Assembly: GCA_002696735.1 (NCBI GenBank) | Contig: NZSL01000007.1 | Span: forward strand, 84,838-148,837 | Source of the DNA: Methylophaga sp. | GTDB lineage: Bacteria > Pseudomonadota > Gammaproteobacteria > Nitrosococcales > Methylophagaceae | Reading direction: 5' to 3' | DNA length: 64,000 nucleotides | Part shown: positions 47,354-56,533 of the stretch, in pieces | Position numbering within the stretch: the stretch's first letter is position 1 | Layout: each line of letters starts with the position of its first letter | Made by a program: the position numbers and the translations under genes | Notes under the pieces: generated by a model | The model's database searches: none | Told to the model about the DNA's origin: nothing | The model's input: the letters and a program-made list of their open reading frames with translations, nothing else

Positions 47354-50212
47354 TTGTCAGAATTAAGTTTTGCAGTTGGCCAACGTTGGGTCAGTAACAG
47401 CGAGGCCGAGTTAGGTCTGGGTATCATCATTGAAGTCACTGGAAGACGAATTGAAATTTCCTTTCCGGCTGCCGAAGAGCAGCGCAGTTACGCCGCTAAT
47501 AATGCACCATTGAGCCGGGTGGATTATCCGCTGGGTGAAAAGGTAAAAACCCGTAAGGGACAGATTTTTACCATCAGTGAAAAACATCCATTAAATGGCT
47601 GTGTGATTTATCAGGGGGAAACCGCTGAGGGTGAAGCTGTCAGTATTCATGAGATGGATCTGGATAGCTTTGTACAGTTTAGTCAGGCCTCAGACCGTTT
47701 ATTTGCTGGTCAGATAGATAAAAACCGCCAGTTCCAATTACGACTCCGAACCCATCAATATTTTCATCGTTTACATCAGTCACCGGTATTTGGACTATTG
47801 GGCGCTCGGGTCCAATGTCTGCCGCATCAGTTTTATATTGCCTCACAAATGGCCAACCGTATTTCTGCCAGAGTTTTACTGGCCGATGAAGTCGGCTTGG
47901 GGAAAACCATTGAAGCTGGCTTGATTATGCATCAGCAAATCATGCAGGGTCGGGCCAGTAGTGTACTGGTGATTGTACCTTCAGCATTGGTGCATCAGTG
48001 GTTAGTTGAAATGCTAAGACGTTTTAATCTGGCTTTTACGGTGATTGATGCCGAACGCTATGAAGCGTTGGTTGAATTAGACGAGGGCAATGCCTTTGAT
48101 AGCGCTCAATTAGTATTAACTGATTTACAGACGCTGGAAAATCATCCTGAAATGCAAACAGATGTATTGCAGGCAAGCTGGGATATGTTGGTAGTGGACG
48201 AGGCGCATCATCTACAGTGGCATGAAGATCAGAGCAGTGAAGGTTATCAACTGGTTGAAAAACTGGCAGAGCAGATTGCTTCAGTCTTATTGTTAACTGC
48301 TACACCTGAACAGCTGGGTATGGACAGTCACTTTGCCCGTTTGAAGTTACTGGATCCCGATCGCTATTATGACTTAGCGCAATTTCGTGAAGAACAACAG
48401 CACTATCAACAAATCAGTCTGTTACTCGAGCAATTGATGGCGGTTGAATCAGCCAGTGATTTCGATAAAAACAAGCGTTTAAAAGCGCAATTAAAACCTT
48501 ATCTGGATGATGAGTTGTTATCTGCGTTGGCTGACAGTGATGAATTTGAAGCAGCACGTGAACAGGCTAAACAGCAGTTTCTAGACCAATTCGGCACCGG
48601 GCGGATTTTATTCCGTAATACCCGCGATACCGTTAAAGGGTTTCCTGAGCGGCAGTTGACAACTTATCCGCTGGATTTTCCAGAGCAGTTTTTGCCCGAA
48701 ACCAACAGCGAACTTACTCAATTGGTACAACCAGAAACACTTTTAGGTGAAGACTGGCTGGAGCTGGATCCGCGGGTTGAATGGTTGGTGAGCTGGCTGA
48801 AACAGCACCGTGGAGAAAAAACCTTATTAATTACCGCCAATGCTGAAACGGCAAAAGAGCTGGAATTACATCTGCGTCTACAACATGGTGTGCGTAGCGC
48901 CGTATTTCATGAACAGATGACATTAATTACCCGCGATCGTGCTGCGGCTTTTTTTGCTGATGATGAAGAGGGCGCACAAATTCTGATCTGCTCGGAAATT
49001 GGCAGTGAAGGCCGTAACTTCCAGTTCTGTTCATATCTGGTGTTATTTGATTTACCGCTCAATCCCGATTTGCTGGAACAACGCATTGGTCGACTGGATC
49101 GTATCGGCCAGCGTAATACCGTCAACATCGTGCTGCCGTTTTATCAGGATACTGCTCAGCAATTGTTGCTGGACTGGTATCAGCAGGGTTTAAATGCGTT
49201 TGAATCTGTTTGTAAAACCGGTGCCGCATTACGTGAACAATTTGCTGATCAGCTGGAACAATGTCTAAGACATCCCGAAGACAAAAAAGCTTTTGCCAAA
49301 TTGCTTAAAGAAACCCAAAAGGCAGAGCAGCAATTACGCGAAAGTCTCAGTCAGGGACGGGACCGACTGCTCACATTGAATTCCTATGATGAAGCCGCTG
49401 CAAAAGAAATCCTGATGCAGGTAGACGATGCCAGCAGCCCATTGGAACTGGCTGCTTTTATGGATGATTTCTTTGATGCTTACGGTGTGGAGCAACAGGC
49501 ACACAGTGCTGACAGTATTATATTGCAGCGTGGTGATGAGTTACGAAGTGATGAAATTGACCTGCCAGAAGACGGTTTAACGGCCACTTATCAGCGGGCC
49601 AGGGCTTTATCCCGCGAGGATATGGCGTTTTTGAGTTGGGAACATCCATTGGTGTTATCGGCAATGGATGCGGTGATCAGTTCTGATCTGGGTAATACCG
49701 CATTCTGTCAGTTAAAAAGTAATCTGGTGCCCGCCGGAAGTTTGTTACTGGAAGTCGCCTTTGTAATGCATTGTCCTGCACCGAAGCAGTTTAATATTAC
49801 GCGGTATATTCCTGAATCTTACCTGCGAATTGTTATCGACGAGAATGGCCGTTGTTTTGAAGAACAGTTGCCCGAGCAGGAAATGAATCAGCAAGCTGGC
49901 CGCATTCCCAAACATACTGCTCAGCAGATGGTGCAGGTCGCCAGATCCCGAATCGATAATTTAATTGACGCTAGTAAAAAAATGGCAGACAAACATCAAA
50001 AACAGTTAATTGAACAAGCTATCAGTAAAATGACCGAGCTGACGGACCATGAATTGAACCGTCTGCAGCATCTTGCAGAACAAAACACCCATATTAAGCC
50101 AGCAGAAATTGAAGCACTGCAGTTGGAACAACAACAGTTGCAGCAGTATTTGCACCAGGCTGAACTCAAATTGGATGCGTTACGCTTAATCATCGTGACA
50201 GAAGCGGAGTGA
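47354..50212 (+). CDS. rapA: RNA polymerase-associated ATPase RapA
   Basis: RapA (HepA) is a Swi2/Snf2-type ATPase that recycles stalled RNA polymerase. The start is TTG (SELSFAVGQRWVSNSEAELG matches the family start). The 952 residues compare with 968 in E. coli. An N-terminal Tudor-like domain precedes the helicase core: LADEVGLGKTIEAGLIM (Walker A, about 175), LVVDEAHHLQW (DEAH), LLTATPEQLGMDSHF, then SEIGSEGRNFQFCS and EQRIGRLDRIGQRNTV. The C-terminal spacer and RapA-specific region follow. It is 41 bp before the RND operon and may share its transcript. Confidence 0.95.
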   Translation: MSELSFAVGQRWVSNSEAELGLGIIIEVTGRRIEISFPAAEEQRSYAANNAPLSRVDYPLGEKVKTRKGQIFTISEKHPLNGCVIYQGETAEGEAVSIHEMDLDSFVQFSQASDRLFAGQIDKNRQFQLRLRTHQYFHRLHQSPVFGLLGARVQCLPHQFYIASQMANRISARVLLADEVGLGKTIEAGLIMHQQIMQGRASSVLVIVPSALVHQWLVEMLRRFNLAFTVIDAERYEALVELDEGNAFDSAQLVLTDLQTLENHPEMQTDVLQASWDMLVVDEAHHLQWHEDQSSEGYQLVEKLAEQIASVLLLTATPEQLGMDSHFARLKLLDPDRYYDLAQFREEQQHYQQISLLLEQLMAVESASDFDKNKRLKAQLKPYLDDELLSALADSDEFEAAREQAKQQFLDQFGTGRILFRNTRDTVKGFPERQLTTYPLDFPEQFLPETNSELTQLVQPETLLGEDWLELDPRVEWLVSWLKQHRGEKTLLITANAETAKELELHLRLQHGVRSAVFHEQMTLITRDRAAAFFADDEEGAQILICSEIGSEGRNFQFCSYLVLFDLPLNPDLLEQRIGRLDRIGQRNTVNIVLPFYQDTAQQLLLDWYQQGLNAFESVCKTGAALREQFADQLEQCLRHPEDKKAFAKLLKETQKAEQQLRESLSQGRDRLLTLNSYDEAAAKEILMQVDDASSPLELAAFMDDFFDAYGVEQQAHSADSIILQRGDELRSDEIDLPEDGLTATYQRARALSREDMAFLSWEHPLVLSAMDAVISSDLGNTAFCQLKSNLVPAGSLLLEVAFVMHCPAPKQFNITRYIPESYLRIVIDENGRCFEEQLPEQEMNQQAGRIPKHTAQQMVQVARSRIDNLIDASKKMADKHQKQLIEQAISKMTELTDHELNRLQHLAEQNTHIKPAEIEALQLEQQQLQQYLHQAELKLDALRLIIVTEAE

Positions 50213-50252
50213 TCTGCCAAAGTCACCCATGAAAATTTAATGGAGTAGGGTT

Positions 50253-51485
50253 TTGATTAAACGTTTGTTACCCCCTTTGCTGGTCGTGGCATTGGCCATC
50301 GTAATATTCGGTACGTTGATCAGTACCCGTCCTCAGGCTCCGGTTCAGGATCGTCCGGTAAAGGGTGTTTTGGTTGAGACTCAGACGATTGATTTTGCCG
50401 CATTATCACCAACATTAACGTTGTATGGTCGTCTTGAAGCCCCGCAAATGGCTAATTTGCGAGCTGCTGTTACCGCAGATGTCGCTGAGGTTTATGTGTT
50501 TGATGGCGAATATGTTGAACAGGGAGATGTGCTGATTGAGCTGGATCCTCGAGAAGCACAATTGGCGGTAGAACAGGCTGCTGCCGAACTGGCGCTGATT
50601 GATGCACAGATCGAGGCAGAAAAGTCGCAACTTAAACGCAATCAAGCCCTGTTAGGTACGCAACAGCAATTAGTCGATTTGGCTAAAGCGGCGGTGAATC
50701 GTGCTGAAAAGTTGCAACAGAGCCAGTTGTCATCCCAGGCTTTATTGGATGAATCCATCTCTTTACAGGCGCAACAAAGCCTGGAGCTTAAACAGCGGCA
50801 GTTTGATATTCAGGATCATCCCATTCGAATTGCCCAACTTCAGGCAAACCGTCAACAGGCTCAGGCACAACTGGATCGCGCAGAACTGGATTTGAGTCGT
50901 ACCATTATCGAAGCTCCATTTTCAGGTCGAATCACGGATCGGCAAATTGCCAAGGGTGACCGGGTGCAGGTGGGTGATGCCTTAATGACGCTTTATGATA
51001 TGCAGCAATTGGAATTGCGTGCATCCATTCCGCAGCGTTATCTGACGGATATTTATTCAGTGCTTGAAACACAGCAATTGACCGCCACTGCCGAAGTTTC
51101 CGGTCGGCAATATGAATTTGAATTACAACGCCTCAGCGGTGAGGTGAATGCCAATGTCGCAGGACGGGATGGCCTGTTCCGCCTACAAGGTGATCCGGGA
51201 CCTTTGGCCGCAGGACAGTTTGTCAGCGCTCAACTTGATTTGCCCGTTCGGCAGGATACTGTAGCCATTCCTTACAGTGCTTTATATGGTTTGGATCGGG
51301 TTTATCGGGTTCGTAATAATCAGCTTGAAGCGGTGCAAGTCAGCAAAATCGGTGATTACTCCAATCAGGATGGCAAAAGCCGCTTGCTGATTCAAAGCGA
51401 AGCTTTGCAACAGGGTGATCAGATTATTACTACTCAATTACCAAATGCCATCAATGGGTTATCCGTAAGTATTAAAGATGAATAG
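50253..51485 (+). CDS. RND efflux periplasmic adaptor (membrane fusion protein)
   Basis: The adaptor bridges an RND pump and a TolC-type channel. Start TTG has GGAG seven bases upstream (MIKRLLPPLLVVALAIVIFG, an N-terminal anchor or signal). The 410 residues follow the usual order. A lipoyl-half barrel (LRAAVTADVAEVYVFDGEYV, then QGDVLIELDPREAQ) leads into a helical hairpin rich in Gln and Ala (about 105-220). The returning lipoyl half is IIEAPFSGRITDRQI, followed by a beta barrel. Substrate cannot be inferred. It overlaps the permease by 8 nt. Confidence 0.9.
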   Translation: MIKRLLPPLLVVALAIVIFGTLISTRPQAPVQDRPVKGVLVETQTIDFAALSPTLTLYGRLEAPQMANLRAAVTADVAEVYVFDGEYVEQGDVLIELDPREAQLAVEQAAAELALIDAQIEAEKSQLKRNQALLGTQQQLVDLAKAAVNRAEKLQQSQLSSQALLDESISLQAQQSLELKQRQFDIQDHPIRIAQLQANRQQAQAQLDRAELDLSRTIIEAPFSGRITDRQIAKGDRVQVGDALMTLYDMQQLELRASIPQRYLTDIYSVLETQQLTATAEVSGRQYEFELQRLSGEVNANVAGRDGLFRLQGDPGPLAAGQFVSAQLDLPVRQDTVAIPYSALYGLDRVYRVRNNQLEAVQVSKIGDYSNQDGKSRLLIQSEALQQGDQIITTQLPNAINGLSVSIKDE

Positions 51486-54400
51486 CACGGTGAAACGCGA
51501 CTTTATTGGTCTCTTTGCCCAACATCGGGTTGCTGCCAATCTGTTGATGATGGTGATGATCCTCGCCGGGGTTCTGTCGTTAAATCGTATTAATACTCAG
51601 TTTTTCCCGACCTTTGCTCTGGATATTATTACGGTAAGCATTGAATGGCGTGGTGCCAGTGCCGAGGACGTCGCCGAGTCGATTACCCGCCAGGTAGAGC
51701 AGGAACTTCGCAGTGTGGATTATGTGAAAAAGATGACCTCAACCTCATCTTACGGTATGTCACGGGTCACCCTTGAGTTTATTGAAAAAAGCGATATGGG
51801 GCAGGCACTGGATCAGGTCAAGGATCGAATTGCTCAGATCCGCAATTTACCCACGGATAGTGAAGAACCTGAAGTTACTCTGGTCACCAATTATGAAAGT
51901 GTGGCGCGCATTCTGATCACCAGTGAAACCGGCGACCTGGCGTCCCTACGTTATCTTGCACATGATATTGAGCATGAGCTGCTGGATCGCGGTATCTCGC
52001 GGATCAATATCAGTGGATTACCGCTTGAAGAAATAGCCATTCAGCTGGATAAAACCAAATTGGAAGCATTGGGACTGGATCTGGATGAGGTTGCTGATCG
52101 TATTGCCCAGCTGAGTCAGGATTTACCCGCTGGTGAAATTGGCAACGATGAAAGCACAAGGCAGATCCGCAGTCTGGATCAAGGTCGTGATGTGCAAGCA
52201 TTTGCTGAATTTGCTTTGCAGTCCGATTTTGCCAATGGATTAGTGAAACTTGAAGATGTGGCTACTATTGAAAGGCGACCCTTACGTAAACAGATGAATC
52301 TGTTTTATCAGGGGCAACCAGCCATCGAACTGGAATTACAACGTACGGAAAACGCCGATTCATTGGAAAGTGCGCGGGTGCTTGAACAGTGGCTGGATGA
52401 AAAATCCTCAACACTGCCTGAGGGCGTTGAGCTCAAAGTCTATGACGCCAGCTGGCAACTGATTAAAGAACGGATCAATCTGCTGTTAAAAAACGGCCTG
52501 GGTGGATTATTACTGGTATTGGGCATTTTGTTTCTGTTCCTGCATGGGCGCGTTGCTTTCTGGGTAGCGGTAGGTATTCCGGTATCGTTTATGGCAGCTT
52601 TGGCCGTGTTATATGCACTGGGTGGCAGTATTAATATGATCAGCCTGTTTGGTCTGATCATGTCGCTGGGGATTATTGTTGATGATGCCATCGTCGTGGG
52701 AGAAGATGCATTTGCCCATTATCAGAGTGGTGAACCATCACTGACAGCATCAGAAGGTGGTGCAAGACGTATGCTGGCACCGATTTTATCTTCTTCGCTG
52801 ACCACCATTTCGTCGTTTATTCCATTAATGCTTATCAGTGGTGTGATTGGCAATATTCTGTTCGATATTCCTTTTGTGGTGATTTGCGTGATTATCGCCT
52901 CGTTAATTGAGTGTTTTCTGATTCTGCCGGGCCATCTGCGCCATAGCTTTCAAAATATTCATCATGCTAAGCCTTCGGCAATACGTGCGCGTCTGGATAA
53001 TGCTTTCAATTATCTGCGTGATGATCTTTTCCGTCCATTGGTCACTAATGCAGTAAAAAATCGTGGCTTAACGGTGAGCATTGCCATGGCGTTATTGATC
53101 ATCAGTTTTGGTTTACTGGCAGGTGGTCGCATCAGTTTTAACTTTTTCCCATCACCTGAAGGCACCACGGTATTAGCCAATGCACGCTTTGTTGCCGGAA
53201 CACCGCGCAGCGAGGCTGATAAATTTCTGCAACATCTCACGGCGACATTGCAGCAAACTGATCAGCAATGGGATCAGCCATTGGTTGATGTCGCCACCAG
53301 TAAGTTGGGCGCGGCGGGTACTGCCGGAGGCATGTCTGATGCTCAGGTGGATGACCGTTTTGCCTCAATGCAGGTTGAATTGACCTCGCCGGACCAACGC
53401 GATGTGCGTAATCAGACATTTATTAATGCCTGGCGCGAGAAAATCGTTATGCCTGCAGGTATTGAAACCTTCACCATATCGGAACGTCGAGGAGGCCCCC
53501 CTGGCAGTGATATTGATATTCGGCTCACCGGCGGCACCACCGATAACCTCAAGGCGGCTGCCAGGGAAGTTATTGAAGCATTACAACGTTATCCCGGTGT
53601 GAGTGCAATTGAGGATGATTTACCCTATGGTCAGTCGCAGTTGATTTATCGCCTAAAGGAGCAGGGCGAGGTGTTGGGGTTAACGGTTGAGAACGTTGGC
53701 AGACAACTACGCTCGGCTTATGACGGACGTCTGGTACAGATTTTTCAGGATGGTGATGACGAGGTTGAAGTTCGGGTAATGTTTCCAGATAGCCAGCGAA
53801 ATACTCAGGCCTCACTGGACGATTTTATGATTCGCCTGCCAGATGGCGGTAGTGTGCCGCTGGATTCAGTGGTGCACTTTGATGCACGCCGAGGGTTTGA
53901 TGTATTGCGCCATACCGATACCCGGCTGGCGGTACATGTCACTGCGACTGTAGACAGCCAGGTGACCAATAACAACACTATTCTGGCGGATTTACAGCAA
54001 GAATTTCTTCCTGATTTGATGGCGCGTTATGGTATTCAGGTGGTTTTTGAGGGCAGGGCAGAAGAACAGGCCGATACTATTGGGGATATGAAGCAGGGCA
54101 CACTGCTGGCCTTTGCGTTAATCTATATTATTCTGGCCTGGGTATTCGCATCATATGGCTGGCCGCTAGTGGTTATGACAGCCATTCCATTTGGCTTGAT
54201 TGGGGCGCTGGTCGGCCATTGGTTACTTAATATCGACCTGACAATTCTGTCGTTATTCGGCATCTTTGGGCTGTCGGGCATCGTGGTCAATAATGCGATT
54301 ATTCTGGTGACCTTTTTCAAGAACTTACGTGAAAAAGGCCTGGAGACCCAAAATGCCATTATTGAAGCCTCGGTTTTACGGTTAAGGGCAGTATTATTAA

Positions 54401-54615
54401 CCTCATTAACTACTATCGGCGGGCTCACACCATTACTATTTGAAACATCGCCTCAGGCGCAGTTTTTGATTCCAATGGCTGTATCGATTTCGTTTGGTTT
54501 GATGTTTGCCACGATTTTAGTGTTACTTGTCATTCCGGCATTATTGTCGTTCCACGAAAGCATTTCCGAAAATTTTGCCAAACTTCGTAATGCCAAGACA
54601 CAAACCACCGAATAA
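51478..54615 (+). CDS. RND efflux permease, AcrB-like
   Basis: A proton-driven inner-membrane pump of 1045 residues. It has twelve membrane helices, two large periplasmic loops and the RND repeats. The transmembrane acidic pair is present as IIVDDAIVVGE near residue 402. The lysine that AcrB has in helix 10 is replaced: FGLSGIVVNNAIILVTFF near 938 has Asn-Asn where AcrB has K940, as in several RND clades that are not HAE1. The adaptor and TolC genes flank it, making a complete tripartite pump. It exports drugs, fatty acids or other small molecules (inference). Confidence 0.9.
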   Translation: MNSTVKRDFIGLFAQHRVAANLLMMVMILAGVLSLNRINTQFFPTFALDIITVSIEWRGASAEDVAESITRQVEQELRSVDYVKKMTSTSSYGMSRVTLEFIEKSDMGQALDQVKDRIAQIRNLPTDSEEPEVTLVTNYESVARILITSETGDLASLRYLAHDIEHELLDRGISRINISGLPLEEIAIQLDKTKLEALGLDLDEVADRIAQLSQDLPAGEIGNDESTRQIRSLDQGRDVQAFAEFALQSDFANGLVKLEDVATIERRPLRKQMNLFYQGQPAIELELQRTENADSLESARVLEQWLDEKSSTLPEGVELKVYDASWQLIKERINLLLKNGLGGLLLVLGILFLFLHGRVAFWVAVGIPVSFMAALAVLYALGGSINMISLFGLIMSLGIIVDDAIVVGEDAFAHYQSGEPSLTASEGGARRMLAPILSSSLTTISSFIPLMLISGVIGNILFDIPFVVICVIIASLIECFLILPGHLRHSFQNIHHAKPSAIRARLDNAFNYLRDDLFRPLVTNAVKNRGLTVSIAMALLIISFGLLAGGRISFNFFPSPEGTTVLANARFVAGTPRSEADKFLQHLTATLQQTDQQWDQPLVDVATSKLGAAGTAGGMSDAQVDDRFASMQVELTSPDQRDVRNQTFINAWREKIVMPAGIETFTISERRGGPPGSDIDIRLTGGTTDNLKAAAREVIEALQRYPGVSAIEDDLPYGQSQLIYRLKEQGEVLGLTVENVGRQLRSAYDGRLVQIFQDGDDEVEVRVMFPDSQRNTQASLDDFMIRLPDGGSVPLDSVVHFDARRGFDVLRHTDTRLAVHVTATVDSQVTNNNTILADLQQEFLPDLMARYGIQVVFEGRAEEQADTIGDMKQGTLLAFALIYIILAWVFASYGWPLVVMTAIPFGLIGALVGHWLLNIDLTILSLFGIFGLSGIVVNNAIILVTFFKNLREKGLETQNAIIEASVLRLRAVLLTSLTTIGGLTPLLFETSPQAQFLIPMAVSISFGLMFATILVLLVIPALLSFHESISENFAKLRNAKTQTTE

Positions 54616-54625
54616 GGGGTAGAAG

Positions 54626-55846
54626 ATGAAACTGCGTATGCTGTGTTTATTATTCGGACTAAGCTCAATTTTAGTCAGTTACTCCGTTAATGCTGAAGAA
54701 ACGGATCCTATCACGCTGAAAACACTGACGGATTACGTTTACAGCCAGCACCCTGCCAGACAAGCTGAATCCAGCATGGATGCGCTGGCAAAAAGCCGTT
54801 CAGATCTTGCTGGAAAGTTATTTGCTGAGCCTTTAAGTTTATCGGTGAATCATTTCAATGATGTAATCGGTAGTGGTGAGGGTCTGCAGGAATGGGAATC
54901 TTCAGTAGAAATGCCGATTTGGCTACCCGGTGAAAAACGTCATCAGCAGAATCTGTCACGTCATTTGGCCGCAGAGCTGCCTTACTATCAACAACGAATT
55001 CGCCTTGATGCCTCGGCACAGGTAAGACGTCATGTTTGGCTAGTGATGCTTTCTGCAGCCAAAGTTCGCCATGCCGAAACATTACGGGACAATGCCCGGA
55101 ACTTGCTTAACAATGTTGAAAATCGGGTAGAGGGGGGGGATTTAGCCAGTTCAGAAGCTTTGCTGGCAAAAAGTCATCATCTGGAAATGCAGTCCCAATT
55201 GGCTTCGGCAAAGATGGATTTGCAACAAAGCTTAAATCAATACCAATACCTGACCGGGCAGCAGGTCTTACCGGATGTGATTGAAGAAAATTTACCGTTG
55301 TCGACTGAAATAGATAAAGCCCATCCATTATTAGCTGAGCTGGAGCAACAAATTGCCCGACAACGCAGTGAAATCGCCAACGCCCGTTATGACAATGTTC
55401 AACATCCCAGTCTGTCTGTAGGCGTTAAACGTGAACGGGATGAACACGCCGATCCCTATAACAACAGCGTAGGTGTGGGCATCAGCTTTGCCCTGAACGA
55501 TGAACAATATCAGCAACCGGCTATTGCACAGGCCAGCCGGCAGTTAGCCGATTTACAGATTGCCCAGCAGCAACAGAAACGTCAGCTTGAAGCTGACTTG
55601 CTTGCCGCGATGGATACGCTTAAAACGTTGCAACAGAGACAAACGCTATTGAAAGAACAATATGCGGTCAGTCAGCAATATGTTGATATGCAACAACGTA
55701 GTTTTGATATGGGTGGGGTGGATTTAACAAGCTTTTTACGTAGTCAGGAAATAGCCGACAAACATCGCCACCAACTTTTGCAACTGGAAATCGAAATTCA
55801 ACAACAGATTGCACAGATTAATCAGATTGCTGGCCGGACGCTGTAG
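54626..55846 (+). CDS. TolC-family outer-membrane efflux protein
   Basis: A 406-residue outer-membrane channel of the TolC/OEP family. The signal peptide (MLCLLFGLSSILVSYSVNA) precedes two long helical repeats rich in Gln and Ala, with DYVYSQHPARQAESSMDAL early and a late SFDMGGVDLTSFLRSQEIA. It lies 10 bp after the permease with an AAGGGG ribosome site, so adaptor, permease and channel form one operon. It is slightly short for TolC (about 470) but typical for dedicated OEP partners. Confidence 0.88.
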   Translation: MKLRMLCLLFGLSSILVSYSVNAEETDPITLKTLTDYVYSQHPARQAESSMDALAKSRSDLAGKLFAEPLSLSVNHFNDVIGSGEGLQEWESSVEMPIWLPGEKRHQQNLSRHLAAELPYYQQRIRLDASAQVRRHVWLVMLSAAKVRHAETLRDNARNLLNNVENRVEGGDLASSEALLAKSHHLEMQSQLASAKMDLQQSLNQYQYLTGQQVLPDVIEENLPLSTEIDKAHPLLAELEQQIARQRSEIANARYDNVQHPSLSVGVKRERDEHADPYNNSVGVGISFALNDEQYQQPAIAQASRQLADLQIAQQQQKRQLEADLLAAMDTLKTLQQRQTLLKEQYAVSQQYVDMQQRSFDMGGVDLTSFLRSQEIADKHRHQLLQLEIEIQQQIAQINQIAGRTL

Positions 55847-55861
55847 CGACAAACGTTGTTT

Positions 55862-56530
55862 TCAATCCGCAACTGTTTCGGCTCGCATTCTGGCAGCTAA
55901 ATCTTCCCACAATGATAAGCGCGAGGCATCACCCACCCGTTGTCCTTCGCCACGGGATTTGGCCAGCCATAACCCCGTGCCATTAAAACTGTAAACAGGT
56001 GTCAGATCCTGACGACGACTGGCCGGTTGTATCTCATTAATCAGGTTATCCAGCACCAGGGGAATGGCGCGTTTATTTTCAAAATAAGTTAAAACCATAT
56101 GTGCCTGATTCAGATCAATGGCTTTAACATAAGTGATACGCAGTTTATCTTCATCAACGCCAAGCTGTTTCAGGGTGAAATATTTAGCAATGGAGTAGTC
56201 CTCGCAATCGCCAGCTCCCAGTGACAGCATTTCAATCGGCGTAGCCCAGTAATCTTCTTTATTCCATAAAAAAATATCATCGACAAACAGGACATTACTG
56301 TTAAAAAAATCGTTTACTACCGCGAGTTTTTCCCGCTCTGATAAATCCTGATTTTCCTGCATCAATATTTGCCAGGCTTCAACGCGTTGTCTGGCCTCAC
56401 TATCGTATTCATTTTCAATGCGTTGCAATAACGCTTCTGAAATCAGTAATTCTGCCAGCAATGGAACAGAAAACGGCAGCCACCAAACCAGCAGTAAGGT
56501 CAATACAATAGGTTTTAGCCGAAGCAACAT
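55862..56530 (-). CDS. lapG: LapG-type periplasmic cysteine protease
   Basis: LapG cleaves the N-terminal region of large RTX-type adhesins (LapA) and so releases biofilm cells when not sequestered by LapD. The 222 residues have a signal anchor (VLTLLLVWWLPFSVPLLA) and the bacterial transglutaminase-like (BTLCP) fold. Catalytic residues are Cys109 in LGAGDCEDYSIAKY, His144 in NQAHMVLTYF and Asp161 in LVLDNLIN. It is 3 bp downstream of lapD. No LapA-like adhesin or its type I secretion genes lie in the window. The nearby TolC gene belongs to the RND operon on the opposite strand. Confidence 0.92.
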   Translation of the reverse strand: MLLRLKPIVLTLLLVWWLPFSVPLLAELLISEALLQRIENEYDSEARQRVEAWQILMQENQDLSEREKLAVVNDFFNSNVLFVDDIFLWNKEDYWATPIEMLSLGAGDCEDYSIAKYFTLKQLGVDEDKLRITYVKAIDLNQAHMVLTYFENKRAIPLVLDNLINEIQPASRRQDLTPVYSFNGTGLWLAKSRGEGQRVGDASRLSLWEDLAARMRAETVAD

Positions 56531-56533
56531 TGA

